The notes under the pieces were generated by a model. That model did no database searches and was not told the origin of the DNA. It saw only the letters and a program-made list of their open reading frames with translations. A program made the translations under genes and the position numbers. Source: Rhynochetos jubatus (lineage: Eukaryota; Chordata; Aves; Eurypygiformes; Rhynochetidae). Taken from it: 64,000 nt of DNA. Position 1 is the stretch's first letter. Each line of letters begins with the position of its first letter. The DNA lies in NCBI GenBank assembly GCA_027574665.1, contig CM050654.1, forward strand, positions 33,561,722 through 33,625,721, written 5' to 3'. Positions 12,201 through 26,415 of the stretch are shown piece after piece.

Positions 12201-15200
12201 AACAAAAAAGTAAACACAGCTGCATTTCCATAACGAGCTAAGAAACTGGGTGCAAAAGGTCAAAATCTAGACAGAAAGAAGATTAATATTTTCTCTGTGT
12301 CCTTCTGTTGTCTGTATCACCTGGAGCAGGCAGACCTGGACTTTGTTACAGGTAAATAATTACAGTTGTAACTGCCATAAATATCCACTTGAAGGGGCTA
12401 CTGCAAAAAAAATTGAGATTGTATCTCCAAGCAACTGTCAAATGGCTAGAATAAATTTAGAGGGCTTGAAATACTGATGTACACTTTCTATCATAGATAT
12501 CTCTTGGTCTAGACTTTCAGGCTGCATTTTGACAGAACACATTGGATGACTGAGAAATTAGGGACTCAGGACCAAAAAAATTACATAGTGTTGGCACTTG
12601 TGGTTTGTGTCTTCTTTACCTGTGGTACTAGCAAACAGGAAGTCATTGCTTCACAGCAAACCCAGAAATATTAACAGGACATATCCTTTTGCATTTTAAA
12701 CACAGAAGGCAATAAATCTTAGGCCATGATGGCAAACCTAAAGAGGTCACTGAGTAATGGTAAGCATAATATCTGCAGTTTTCAGTGCTACAATAAATCT
12801 GAGAGTGCTCTTTTTTAAAGTTGGGATGCTTCTGTACAGACTGAAGATCAAAAGTTTCTTTGCCCCCTCAAAAGGGGGGAAAAAAAAGAGTGCACACACA
12901 TGCACTGCAATCACCTGTTTTTCATTTTGCATATTCGGTGGAATATGGAACAATAGAGTGAAATAATATGCCTGTCTCTTAGTGTGGGTGATATTCTCAT
13001 AAGCCCTGACCGAATGAGAAAAATGTGTCCCTTATTTATAAGAACAGATAGGAAAGCCATTCAAACTTTGAACTTCCTTGTGTGTTTACCCCCCTCTCCT
13101 ACTTTCCCAAACACACACTAAAATATCATTATGGAGTTTCCTTCCTGGGCTGACCCAAAAGCTCTGATTTCAGTCTAGATCATCACTCCAGTGAAGGTAG
13201 TGCTGACCACCCCATAGCCATATCTGACCATACCTGTTTTCAGGGGTCAGTCTACGCCTACTCAAGACACCCTTCAACATTTCTTCAGGCAGATTAGATG
13301 CTCTTTGGGCTACAATCTAAGACGTTAATGCTTCAGAGTCTCCAGATTGGAAACCTTTTCCTTAATACATAACATATGTAGAAATACTGCATTCCTTGGA
13401 ACAAACATCTTGCAGACACATAGCAGTTCTACCAAACAGACTTATTTCCACCTGCACTTGCAACACTGCTGCTGCCGCCCCCCACCCAGACTGAATTAGC
13501 TGCCTGGCACTGCAAAGCTATATAGATAGGCTCTGCATTTTAATAGCTAGTGTCAAAGTAAGTAGTAAATAGTATCCACTGGATTTTTTCTTTATTCATG
13601 TGTGTAATTATGGATCTAGTCAAACTCCAGAGACTCTTTCTTTACGCTAACCTCAAAACCAAGGTATATTAATAAAATATAGGAGAACTAAAAGGATGGG
13701 AACTCTGTTAACAAAGGGAGCCATATAACATCTTGTAAGATACTCCTTTTCTCTTTTCATTTGTGACTTGCTGTGGGTCTTCCCTGAGTCATGACTTAAG
13801 TAGCTTACAGGTCAGGCCACGTGTTATTGCTTAGCTGACTGTGATAACCAAAGAAAGAATAATAATCCAGGAATATTCAGCAGGACAAGCTGAGAAAAGC
13901 AGCATCACTGAGCTACCAACTGGAGAAAGCAAGGGGCAAGACAAGAAACCCAGCAGTTGAAATGCATTGCCTGTGGGATGCGTACATAGATCTAGAACTG
14001 CTACTGGACCTTAGGACCAGCTTTGGGCCCAGGTGATGGGTGGTTTTGAGCATGTCTGAAGCTGATCTGCAGACTATTATCTGTGAAGCCTCTGTCTCAC
14101 CATCTGTGAGACTGAGGATGCAGAAAAGCATGGAAGAGGGTTTTGTCTGCAGCCTTTATCTAGACTTCGGGAACTGTATATACTGCTCACTTATATAAAG
14201 CTTTTCCCAGTTCTGTGTTACAGGAAACAGAAATCGCTTGTCGTAGGGAACTGTCTGTGTAAAAGGTTCTCACGAGAAATCTGTAACCCATCGCTGTGGC
14301 TCATTTTTTGCACTGGTGTCTAGTAAAGCAAACCCAGTCTCATGGGCTCTGATGACTGCTGAGCAACGTGCCCTTTTCACTGCCCAAGATCTCCGCAGCC
14401 CAGTCATCACCTACTCTGAAACATCTGCTTCTCCCACCTCTCTGATAGTGATACAAATGATAATATTTCAGTCTTCCAGCAATTATCTTACCACTTTTTC
14501 TCGTGTTACAATTTCTGTGCAGAAGGAGCTCCCTGGGAACAACAACCACGCTACTAAATGACACTTCATGACACTTAACTGTCTGCAGATGGTGTGTGAT
14601 AGACTTTGCTTTTCAAAATGAGCGTTTTGTCCTTGGTAAATTGTTTTGACTGCCTCTGTGAAGTACATCCATTATCCTATAACTAAGGATAGAGTATAGA
14701 TGTACGTATTACCTGATTTTATGGACTAAAATTCACAGCTGGTCATTAACTTTAAACATTATAGTACTACTTGCTTTGACACTGGTCAAATAACTGCTTC
14801 AACATGCACTGGTATCAAGGGAAAGATTTCTATGGGTGTCACATGCGGAGAATACATTCACAATCTGAGTTACGATCTAAATTAGCACAAATTTTTATGC
14901 ACAAGAATTTAGGTTGACAAAGTTTGTATGTTACTCATTTGCTGCTGTACAACAAAGGGACAGCTCTTTTTTCACCAAGCAGTGATCTCATCTTCAAAAT
15001 CGTGATGTGGAACCTGTAGTCAGGTATTTAAAGGTTCCCAAGTCAGTTAGAAAGGCTCTGTTCACATTGTATTTTGAAAAGGGCATGATTAATTCAATCC
15101 AGGACCACAACAAAGGTTAGTAACACTGTAGTTGGAAATATATTAATTACTTCAAACCTCCTGAACGCTACTATTCAAAAATATCTCCAACTGGTAAGTG

Positions 15201-18200
15201 TAACCAAACTAACAGTCTTGCTTTCCCCTCTCTCTTACCGTGAGTGGTATGCCAGTATAAAGCATGAATACTCGTGCAGCAGAAGATACAAACAGGCCTG
15301 GATGCAACCATTTATATAGATTTGCCAAGCAGCAAGGTGGCAGATTTAATTCTATCACCAACAGTGGGGTTTATAGCATTACTAGAAGGAACTCAACCAA
15401 AGATACGTAAGATCAAGCCACTGTTTAAATGTTATTTCTATATTATTTCCCAACTCAGAAAGTTAGAAATCCTTTAAAGAGATTTAGGTCTTTATGTATG
15501 AAATGGGGAAAGCAGAGGAAGCCCCTGTCAAAACATGCAGCTGGTGTAGGTTATAAGCACCCATGGATATGTAAATGTCAACAGGTTACCAAATCACATA
15601 CCTAAATTCTGCCTGAGGTTAGTAACATAGACTTATACTTGTCCAAAGTATATAAGTATATATATGACACTGTGCATGCTTTTCTAAACTAAACACTTTA
15701 CAAAACAAATTTTGCTTTGTAAAGTTTTCCAGAGTGGGACAAAGACAGCACATCATCTGAGAGCCCCTTCAAACACTGCTGTTCTCTGGGATTTGCAGAG
15801 TTCATTGACCACTCCAAGGCGCTGAGCCTTTCCACACACTTTACTGAAGTTGTCACCCTGTGTGTGCTGTTCCTGTCATACTTGTGAGTATGGAGAATGA
15901 GACACACGTGGAAGAGTGGGATTTCTGCCTCCACATCCAGGAAGAGCAGCTGTTGGGCTGAGACAACTGGGCAAGACTAAGAGGTGCACCTGCAATTGCC
16001 TGGTAAAATGGGATCATTTCATTCCCTTGTTCTTTGGGCTGTTCCAGACATTCAGTGCCACTGCTATGGAGCTCACTGAAGCAAAGTCAATTCAGCCTAA
16101 AATTCCAGCTAAAAACTAGTTTGCTAGCTCTCTGAAAGATTGAAGAAAGGATTGTGTGTACATCTACGCTGACACTGATGTGGGGTGCTCTGTTCTGCTG
16201 GTTCACTAGCCTATGTCTGGCTAAACTTTGCTAGAAGTTTAAGGTAAAGCTTAAACTAAGTCTAAAAACTTTCCTGTTTTAGGAACAAATGAGAATAAAA
16301 AATAGCATAGGTTTTATTAAATACAAATTGTCTGTTGATTCCCAAATGCACTTAATAAATTTAAATCTTTGACAGATCTATTTGTAAAGCAGCAAATTTT
16401 TAAAACATTAGCTAAGTTCTGTTCTGAATTTCTGAAGATTTCTGCTCTGTCACTGATAGAAGCCAAGGAATAACTTTTTCTCATCAATAGTATGAGTGAA
16501 ACTGGGGCCTGGAAAAACTTTATCCTCAGCACAGTGCTGCTCCTAGGTCTTGCTTTCTCTTGAAAGATTGAGCAATCTACAGAGTCTTTACATTACATTG
16601 TTTCTTTGCATTTATTATGGCTACTCATTACAGGCACTACCTGGGCTCTTTAGGCCAAGTTGGAAAGATGGAGATGGAGGGTGTGAACCCAAGGGAAAAA
16701 TCACAGTCCATTAGTTTGGTAGAAGATTGGTTGCAAAAGGCGTTCTCCTAACGGGTGAACCAAAGCCCTCTTCTTGTGTTTTCAGGCCACTAGAATGTGG
16801 GAATCTAAATACAGGAGTCCTGGCTTGAGCTTGAGTACAGAAATGTGAAAGTCAGCCACTCTCAAACAGCATGCGGGTTTAGAGACAGATATACTCACAG
16901 TGCCTGCTTTAAGCATCTCATCTAGGAGCGCTTGATCATCTCATGGAGGAATGACCTCCTTTTCACTGGTGACTGTGCAGCTCAGCAAATCGCCTGTAGG
17001 AAGCACCCTGACTAGTTTCCATTTTGAATTTCCACGTGAAGGAGCAGAACAGAGACCTGCTGCTAACTGCAGGAGTTCCTGTACAAGAAGGTTATCCGAG
17101 CCAGAGCGCTAAGCAGAGAGAACATCTCAAATGTTCATCTTCAACATCTGAAAAGCAGCAACTAGACCCACTTCCTTTTCTATCACCCCAAGAAGAAAAC
17201 CTTAGGTAGTAGGCTATTTGTAGTCATGATTTTAATAAAATGCATAGCTCTACTTTCTACTTTTTCAGGAAAAGAAGTTGGGTGCAAGTGAATGACCCAT
17301 ATCCTCTTCCACCCTTAATAATCACCTTTGGTTCAGATAGAGGCATCTGTAACAATACATTGCAAACAAATTCTTATGTCAAGAGTTTTTCGAATTCACA
17401 TTGTTCTGTTCATCCAGGGACTCCAAAACACTTTATTGTCATGACTTACATTATTTTACAAGGCAGTAACTAATGGACGGAATATTCAAGACCTATTCCT
17501 ATAGTTGTACGGATAGGCAATAACAGAATTGGGAATAAGCCCCACGTCCCCAACTTAGGGTTGTTTCACAAGGTCACAGGCAATGCTGTGGAAAAAAAGG
17601 AAAAAGATTCCTGTGTTTCTGCACCAGCTACATGTTTTGCCATCAAATAGTTGCAAAGCACACTTAGACAAAAGCTGGCAGAAATACAAACATCGAAGTG
17701 GTCACTACCTAGTGCACTCCGATAAGTAATGTTCCTGTGCAGTAAATTAGCACATTCATGAGCTATACACTTTTGTTTGTCAGCATTTTTTCTTAGTGTG
17801 CATAGACCAGATTCCCACTACATCATTCAGAGGTTAGCAGGAAACAAAATTAAACCTTCAGTGTTTTCACCACCATACAACTTGCAAAGTCATTTTTCAA
17901 TGAACTTAACAGGTTATCTTGGAAAAGACTAATAAATGGTGAGTGTTGCTTTTGACTTTCCCTTAACAGAACTCATTGTTCATCTAATTTTTGCAACAGA
18001 TTTCCTACCTCATTTAAAACCTCAGCTAGAAGCGTTTTCCTGTTACATATTGCAAACAGACATATACAGTGACTCAAAAGCTTGGATCGGGTTGTGTAGT
18101 CAATATAATTTTTGGCAAAAGACTGGGAAGCCTTTTTCTGGCTGAAAGCTAAGAATGATAAAAATAGATCCTGATTTTACAGTCACTGTGACAAACCGGC

Positions 18201-18955
18201 TTCCAAAAGCTTCACAACAGCACAAAGGGAACAAACTGGCAAAAGGGAAGTGAGCTGCAGAGAGATATGCTCTTCCCCCACAAGACTTAAATTCACCATC
18301 TTTTGAGGTTTACAATTATCTTATATCATTGCATATGGCATGCGCTGCACAATGGCAACCAAGAAGTCAGCTTAGCTTGCAACCAGCCATTCTTTTCCAA
18401 AGCTTTTCTGTGAGCTCAACACATTTAATTCACAATCACTTATAGAGCTTATACAACCCTATAAAATAACCTAGTCTCCTGAATCACCTCTTACCTATGA
18501 GATATAATTTTATTCTATTTCATATGATTTCATTATCTTATTTTTGTCACTTGATCTCATTTTTCTTGGGGTTCTAAAGGATTTAACAACGAATGATAAG
18601 AATGAGATTATCAGCACAAAAATAGACAATAATTAAATGTCAGTCATGTCTGTGACAGAACAAATGCAATGCTGTATCTCACTACTCTTGGTGCTGGCTA
18701 GTGCAATACTCATTAAATATTTTTACTGTTAATGCTGATAGTTTTGCAGTTATTTCAAACAGATGAAATACATTTCGCTTACCTACCCTTCATTCTTCTT
18801 CCCCTGCAAATAAGTTTTTTTCCAGTGAAAGATTAGCATAGTCAGTACCAGGAATTTCAAATGGGATTGTTTATGCATCAAAGAGTAAGTATTAATAACA
18901 AAAATGCACTCACAGTATGATTGCTTTGTGATGATTAGAATATAAATTGTTAGTT

Positions 18956-18976
18956 CTATATATACACACACACACT
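18956..18976. repeat. short (TA)n(CA)n microsatellite
   Basis: A TATATATA run passes directly into CACACACACA, giving a compound dinucleotide repeat of about 20 bases. Confidence 0.8.
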
Positions 18977-21287
18977 GAATTATATGCCTCGCAATGGTAT
19001 GTCTTTTGCATTCCTCTAACATCTGACAGTCAGATGCCATGTCACACACATACTTGGCAATTTGTTTTATCACTAAAAAGTTTGTCTATGATGTTGCATG
19101 GAGCTGACAACCCAGCACGCTCAGAATCCAACTGAAAATGTGTTACTCAAATAAGTATTTTGCACTCATAGGGATGAGGGGGAGGAAAACAGCCTCTGCC
19201 CCAGGATCAAGCAAGCAAAAGCATCAGCTTCACACAGAAAACTAGTTTTCTCATTGTTGACGATGAGAGGTACATCCTAAGAAATAAATTAAGCAAGCAC
19301 AGTCAGCGGTGGACAGAAATGCCTTTCTGCAGGCTCCGCTCCACCACTTATGAGTTATGGGGTCATCTCTAACTTGTGAAAATAACTCACATATCACACT
19401 CTCCCCATCTCTGTTCTTCTTACTACTCCTGCCTGTGGAGCTGGTGCAAAAGCGTTGGAGCTGAACAAGAATCCAGCAGACAGAATACCATTTAGCAAAC
19501 GGTCCTGTGGCAACTCTGTCAGGCTCAGGGAAACGCCAGCCTCTACCTCTTTGACTGCATTCTGCTGTTTCTGCCCTTCATCCAAGGGGAAGATGCTCTC
19601 GAGCACAACAGCACATGGTTATACAGGGCTGGAGAGAGGCTGAAACCTCACTTGTGCTGCCGCCCTTGTCAGAAACCCCACCGACCTTCAGAGGAACAGG
19701 AATTTCCCAGGAATACAGCGAGCAAAACAACCAGATAAACAACCAAGCTGACCGTGAAAGTTATGGGAATAAATAACACGGTGTTAAGCACAGGCTAGGC
19801 TAAGTATGTGAACCTTCAGTCAAAGTTTTGACCTTAGCTTTTGCAGGCATAGCCAGGCTCGCTTTAATTGCCTGGTTTGCAGACTGGAAGCAAAGCAGCT
19901 GCTGCTGCATAGAGCTGGGCACAGGTTGCAGACTACCCCTAAACAGGCAGCACTGAGCTCTGCTGCTGTGAGTGGGATGGCCCGTCCTACTGGGAAAAAT
20001 ACATCCACCCGTTACACCCAGCAGAATGATGCAGCTGAGAGCCGAGCAGTGAGAAATTGCGCTGAAAGGAAAATTGCCCCTCTGGTTTTGGTAACGTGGG
20101 CAACTGCCCAGTGTGTCCCTGTGCCCGGCCGGGGCTGGCTTTGATCAGCTACACTGTTATTTAGCATCTGAAGCAGCTAGTGTATAATGTCCTTCTCACT
20201 CCTTTAACAGGAAAGGGCTGCCTTTATCCATGCAGCAGAATCATGCTTATTATCATGTTAATTAATACATTTCTAATGAGAAGCTGTTTCTGCCGTTTAC
20301 ACAGAGCCAAAGTGAGAATTGAAATGATTCTGCTAATTTAAAAAGAAATCATTTAAAAAATAAGCAAGGAAGAATCTTCAAAGACCCAAACAAAAGGAAA
20401 AATATTTGAGCTAATGAAATATTGGTTAATTATCCCTTTTGTTCACTCTTTTATATCTTTTCCCAATTCTTAATTGTCTTATCCCATTAGATTGTAACTA
20501 TTTACAATAGGAATCATATTTTACTCTGTATTGCATATGGGGTCTTCATAATACAATGTGAATAACTATAACTACTACTAATTAAGAACTTCCCTTTTGC
20601 ACTGGGAGTCTTTCCAAACCAGTAAGCCCAGCATGGGTGTAGCATCCAGGTGTAACTGGTTCCCGAGTTTGGCTTTATGAGTGGTAGAGAAACAGGGTTT
20701 GAGGCTTTGCAGATGTCATTATTTCTACTCCTCTGCCAGGCCATTTCACTCATGCTCTAGGTCGTGGTTCTCGGATCATCAGCTCAAATCAATCCTCTCA
20801 GGTATTTGCTGAAGGGAACATGTGGCATTGGGCAGCATTAGCTGCTACCTTTAGGAAGATCTTTCCTGTCCTTTCTGAAGCTGTTCAAGAAAAGGCTTGT
20901 CTGTCTGATCTGGACATCACTGACACGTGTTCAGAGTCCAGGAGAACAGTGAAGCCACTGCATTTCTGGTGCTGAAGGGCAATGCATGTGGTCCTCTGCA
21001 GCTACAGCTTCTTCTAAGAAGGTCAACAGTCCCTCCTCATTCCTCAAAATCTTCTGGGCAGCTCAGTGTTGCATAATATACTTGTTAAGCAACTGCATAA
21101 ATTACTCTCTCATTGTAGTATGACACAGATGCTTCAAGAGAGGCTGAGGACTCACTGAGATAGTGACTCCACACACCCAGAGTCAGAGGCTTTAAAGAGC
21201 TAACAGAAGACAGATAACAACATTTCCTTTCTGCCACCTGTTAATTCTTTTTAACAGATGGAGAATGGGAGAATGGAGAGATTAAAA

Positions 21288-21402
21288 GCCCTGATACAGG
21301 AAACCATATTTTTTCAAGACAGTGCTTAAACACATGCTTCTGCAAGCACAGGCTTCTGTCCCAGTGAAGTTGAGCACGTGCTTAAATAATTTTCTGACTC
21401 AA
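21288..21402. repeat. relic of a palindromic dispersed repeat (AAGCACATGCTTAA type)
   Basis: Reads GCCCTGATACAGGAAA, then AGTGCTTAAACACATGCTTC, then CCCAGTGAAGTTGAGC and CACGTGCTTAAATAA. The order (CCTGATTCAG end, TTAAGCACATGCTTAA units, a CCCATTGAAGT centre, a second set of GCACGTGCTTAA units) is that of a very common old palindromic repeat I remember from turtle and bird sequence. The arms are imperfect inverted copies of one another. The family name and transposon class are not certain to me. Confidence 0.5.
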
Positions 21403-24400
21403 GATCTAAGTGACTCTTTCAGGGCCATAAAAGCAGTGGAACAAGCTGCCCCTGAAACTCCCAGCTCACATTGCAGCCTTGGTCCTTTTGTCACAGTCTG
21501 CTTCCAAAACTGTAGCTAAAGAGAACACTGATAACCTCTTAGGCTCACCAGCTGGAGGCTGGCACCAAATCTGTGTCAGTTACTTAGATAAAAGGTTAGT
21601 TCAAGTTTGGGTGCAAGTTGCAGATGTGAAATCAGGTAAAGGTGAGAAAAACAAATATCAATTCATGGAATTAAATTTCAGGTCTCCTACAGTTTAAGCA
21701 GCTGTAAATAAGAAAACAATGGGATTTACTGGTGTTTATAATGGAAGTCAGAAGAGAATCAGATCCATCACCAGTTACAATATCGTGCAAACATTTGTGG
21801 CACTTCTGTTCATTTGAGCATTTCATACCTTGATTAATTTACCAATACTAAATCTTTATCAGTTCTCAAAATATCGTTGGTTTAGGAGGCAAAATATTGC
21901 TTGTAAAGCTGAGAAAGGCAGTCCCGGGGGAATGACAGTGGTCTGAAAGCAGGGAGAGGTCTCCCACAAGCTGCTTCTTTGATCTTGGGCAAGACCTTTA
22001 GTGCCCTGTGCCTCAGTCTCCCATATGTGTATTCACGAAACCAATCCTCTCTTCTTCCCAGGCTTTGCCTGCCTTGTCTACTTCAACTTACTTTAGAAAC
22101 ACGAAGGTAATGCTGTTTTTAACTACCACTATCCCCTTATTCCTTATCTCAAATTAACTCGTTGCAGAATGGCACCTATTCAAGCACTGTGCAGAGCTGG
22201 AGCCTTGTAACAGCTGCACGTCAAATCTGCCAGTAAATTGTGGGCAGTTTTCATAAAAGCGTGCCGTACAGTCTCCTGCGGTAAGATAAACAACTAATGC
22301 ACACATTGCAGGTACTATAAAAGTAATCCAACAAAGCCTTCCTACGCAGCTACAAAGAGATTTGAAACGGAGATAGGGAGTGCCATAGCTTGTACCTGGG
22401 CCCTTCCAGATGTGCTGCCTTGCTCTCCGTTACTCCTGCACGCAGAGGTGAGACCTCCATACCTCTTCCCCATTTTATTTCTCTTTCTCTGGTGCATAAG
22501 CTGCCTGGAGAAAAGAGTTTTTGCCACACTGCCACGCACAAAGGGCCATGATTTTTGCAGGGGACTTTCATTACCCTTGAAGTAAGTTTGTCAGAAAACA
22601 TCTTTCATTTTTATTTTCAAATATCTCTGTATGTTACTGTACATGCACTTAAAAACCAAAGGCATGGAATATTTTTTTTAATAAACCTTTGCCTAGGCAC
22701 TGGAGAAGTGAAGCAGACAATAGGAAAGGTAGTGTTAAGCCACACGGTAAGAGGAAAACACTTCAGTTACCAAATGGATGCTCTTTGGTCCCTTACTCCA
22801 TTAAAACCAGTAACTGTGCTGCTTTCATGTTTTGCTATCACATGCAAATTCCTCATTTTTCAAGGAAAACTTTACATAACCTGCCTATTTGGCCTTTGTT
22901 AGTCATGCTACAAAGATTTAAAAGCTTTGAAGATTGTCTTAACTAAAAAGACCCACAAGAACAACAATGCACTTTCTTCCAGTCACTGATCAGGCTTTTA
23001 AGGAGTAACTAATAATGTGAATTTTAAAGAGCAAAAGGCAACAAGAGAATATTTAATAGTACAACTAACAGCGCAGCATACCTTCTGCAGAAACCTGTCT
23101 GCTTTACTTTCCTTTTATCAATATTGCCAAGAAAGTAAATTTGCCACTATACAGTTGAGAATCTCTCAAAGATCTACTTTAATGTTTCACGCTACGTTTG
23201 CAAAACAAGAGTAATAAAAATAATGACACCATTATTACTCTTCCCTCTTTGTTTTCAGTTCATCACTTGCATATTTGAATAATGAATTATATTCACATTA
23301 TCTCTACACTTTTGCTCTTGACTTCCTCTGCTGGCTGAAAGTAAAGCTATTATCCAGTTGTCAGCTCTGAAGAGCCATTCAACACAGCAGCCAATGATCC
23401 TGACATGTAGATATACTACTGTGCAAAATTATCTAGAGTACAATTTCAAGCTATATATGAGAAAATTACCAGGCAGTGTAAAAATGAATCGAGCTTAGGT
23501 GAAATATTAAAAATTTCATCAGGACCACTTTAGAACATAAATAAGTAGACAACAGAATTAGTTGTGAATTAGGCACAAAAGGCTAATTAACACTATTGTA
23601 TCATCTTGATTGACTTAAAGTCTATTAAATCACTATTTTATTGTTTGAATCTCTGAACCTTACAGGAAAAATAGAACCTTCTTCTATTAAGAGGCCTCTG
23701 TTCATTCTCAGATCTGTGGCTTTTGACTGAATTTCATTAAGACTCATTCCACTAACCAATACTTTGCACATGTAATTTCCTGATAAAGGAATGATTGTTT
23801 GTACCAGTTGATTTATACAGCTTTTTTATTAAGTGCCATGTTAAGTTACAAACAAATCACATAAACCAAAACCCGCACGCTTTCCCTTTAGTGTCACATC
23901 CCTTCATGTTATTATTAATGTAACCGGAGCTTCAGATGAAGCCAGATTTTCATGATGCAGCGAGGGGCAAATGCAGCCTAGCAGCAAATATTCTCGAGGG
24001 CAAAGATTTTCCTCACAAAAACACTTGAGCATGAAGAGAAGAAAGAATAACTGGAGGTTGGGAAGGTGAGGAGGTGCCCTCTACCAAACAGAAAGCAATG
24101 TCCCCAGGATGACATTAAGCAAAGAGGTATAAAAGCAGCTGGGAAATAAGAGCAAGCTACTGTGCTTGCTTTGAAGAATCGTCTAAGAGAAAAGCAGCTG
24201 CTGCCTCTGTGGTCAACATCTATTCTTCTAAATCAGCTGCCCCAATCTCTTTTCTATCAATTAGACCTAATCCTGTTTGCATTACTATATTGGGAGTGTT
24301 CTTCAGATTTTTGAAAGGGAGGAGAGAAAACCCTGACTAGTCATTTGTACGATACAAGGTGGAAATAACTGGTTATCTATAAAAAATGAAAAGTATGTCT

Positions 24401-26239
24401 TGTGGATCTCCTTTGGGGATGTCTCGGAGCCCATCAACTTTTATTGAAATTCAGAGATGGTTGCAATGCTTTGAAATGTATTTTCATGGATTACAGCTCC
24501 TGAAAATTTACATCTACAAGAATTTTAGCTCTTTACCAACACAGTTTCATCTCATAACTTAGTATAACTTAGCACTGTAATTGCCTCACCTTAAATTTGG
24601 ATGTGTAAGCAATCAGATGAAATGATTTATCTAAGACCATGGAATGAAGATAAGCACTTGTCCAGAAAACTCAAACATGTCCTCTTTCTCCTCCTGGAAA
24701 GCTTGCTTTTATGGAATTTGAGGACAGTAGTCATTCCTGGATATCTGGCAGCTTGGCAATAGTAACAGCACCTTTTTTGGTCTGTGGACATCGTCAAGTT
24801 CTGGACAGAGGAACATCTTCTACATATCAATTGCATGGTGCAGGCAAAACGAGTTGGATGTGTTCATAAATGTGCCAAAAAATGTCAACATATGCACAAT
24901 AAACCTGATATGCCTGGCTTACTGCACACTGGGAATCCATCTCCATAATGCATGCCTGCATATTTCTGCCTGGGAAATCATGGACAGCAGCATGGCAACC
25001 CTACATAGAAAGTCTTCTTTGAAAGCCATGCTCTGAAGGAAATGTTTAATTCATTAGGGGAGCTTCCCTATCAACAGTCAGTAGAACTATTTAGCTTATG
25101 ATGCGTTAGAAGAAAATCCAAGACACTCTGTCCCAAAGAAGAAATGTATGAATTCACACATGTTACAAAGAAAAAAACAAGATGGAGGGATGTTCTGTGT
25201 GAGTACTGCTCAACAATAACAAAAACATCTCTATACTATCAGCACTGTTTTCAGCACAACTCAAAACCACAGCCCCATATTAGCTACTATGAAGAAAATT
25301 AACTGTACCCCAGCCAAAACCAGCACAGCACCACATTCAAAGTTAATCTCAATTGCTATTTTTTGTAAAGGAAAATCAGTGTGGCAGCACAGTTTGGGAT
25401 ATGGACTTTTTTTTTTAGCTGTAAATGTGGCAAAATGAACTACAAAAGTTGAATAAAAATTAGATTATGTTGATTCTTACTCAGTTGGTCTACTACAAAC
25501 CACAGCACTGTCTACCTGATAGAAACAGCAGCCTGTACTGGCTAAAGTCTGTCCCAACTGCCTCAGTGACCTACTCAGAGCGCCTTCACACCCAGTTGTT
25601 GTGCACCTAAACCTTTGCTGTGTGCATGGTTAGAGGCTTGAGAAATGGTTATAGCAAAAGCAGTCTGCCCATGCTACATATTCATTCAGTCATGGCTTGC
25701 ACGTCTTTCCAGCAGTATCACTGTCCTTCTAAAGAGTCTGAGTGTGCTGTTAGTGGGTGTACAGATGGGTAAGAAATGTTAGATCAAGCAGGTGTGCTGA
25801 CTTGGAAACAATCAAAGTCAGTTGGGATTCCCTCTACCTAACTTCTGCACTGAACTAGGCATCCAGATACCATCTAGAGGGTGAAAGAGTCATTTCAGAA
25901 GCATGATTTACCTTGCCTACCTTAGAGAAAAAGCACCCTTGAAACACCTTTTTCTGGACAGAAGAGGCAGGATGACAATTAACTCAGATGCAGTCACCTA
26001 CAGACTTCTTGAGTTACGTGAGAAAATCCCACACATAGAACCTACTTGTTACTACTTACATTCAGATATATGCTTAGATGTCCTTGGCACTGAAATAGAG
26101 GAGCTCTAATATTGATTCCCTGCCTTCAGGGTTGTAAAAAAGAGCTGAGAGCAGTCAAGTGAGGTAGCCCTACAAGAAGAGGCAAGGGAGTCCTGCTACC
26201 TGATGTTGGTGCTTGTCTGGGAGCTGGAAGGCTTATTTC
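21403..26239. other. non-coding DNA with one MIR-like relic
   Basis: Apart from the MIR-like piece at 21971-22030 nothing is recognised. Open frames of 83-115 codons around 22342-22946 overlap each other on both strands and have no domains. The part around 23230-23830 is strongly AT-rich. Confidence 0.65.
21971..22030 (-). repeat. MIR/CORE-SINE-like relic
   Basis: The plus strand reads GATCTTGGGCAAGACC, then CCCTGTGCCTCAGTCTCCC. The reverse complement of the MIR consensus carries GACCTTGGGCAAGTCAC followed by CTGTGCCTCAGTTTCCCC at the same spacing. Only this part of the element is recognisable. The downstream CATCTGTAAAATGG block has decayed to CATATGTGT. Confidence 0.55.
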
Positions 26240-26415
26240 CAAGTCTCTGCCTGGCCACAGTCTTTCTGCAAGTGTCCTTTGGCATGTCACTTAATTTCTT
26301 CTCCTCTGTTCCCAGTCTGTAAAGTGAAAGCACCAGCACTTAACTACTTCACATGGACGTTGCCAGGCCAAATATAAGGCAATTCGAAGAGCCCTGATGA
26401 TATAATAATGAGAAT
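26240..26415 (-). repeat. MIR/CORE-SINE-like relic
   Basis: In order on the plus strand: TCTCTGCCTGGCCACAGTC, a GTGTCCTTTGGC piece, ATGTCACTTAATTTCTTC, TCTGTTCCCAGTCTGTAAAG and a CACCAGCACTTAACTACTTC piece. This follows the antisense MIR order (CTGGCTCTGCCACT, GTGACCTTGGGCAAGTCACTTAA, CTCAGTTTCC, CATCTGTAAAATGGGGATAATAG, CTACCTCAC). Many blocks agree over about 110 bases, making this a good call despite the divergence. The right end is uncertain. Confidence 0.6.

Larger units (their letters stand above)
8716..21287. other. 12.5 kb non-coding stretch, no recognised gene
   Basis: AT-rich DNA throughout. It holds an A/C tract at 9203-9234, a TA/CA repeat at 18956-18976 and a short GC hairpin near 12863-12878. 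The frames of 134 codons (9458-9862) and 151 codons (10190-10645) show no domain, no family similarity that I recognise and no cluster of compatible frames. A slightly GC-richer part at about 19900-20150 is too short and too poor in CpG to call a CpG island. I see nothing else. Confidence 0.65.

Noticed and set aside
12863..12888. CCCCCT-CAAA-AGGGGG stem followed by an A run, looking like a bacterial terminator
   Set aside because: Only six paired bases, and intrinsic terminators have no meaning in vertebrate nuclear DNA. Likely a chance arrangement of homopolymers.
19900..20150. Possible CpG island
   Set aside because: GC is only moderately raised, CpG sites are few and the length is short.
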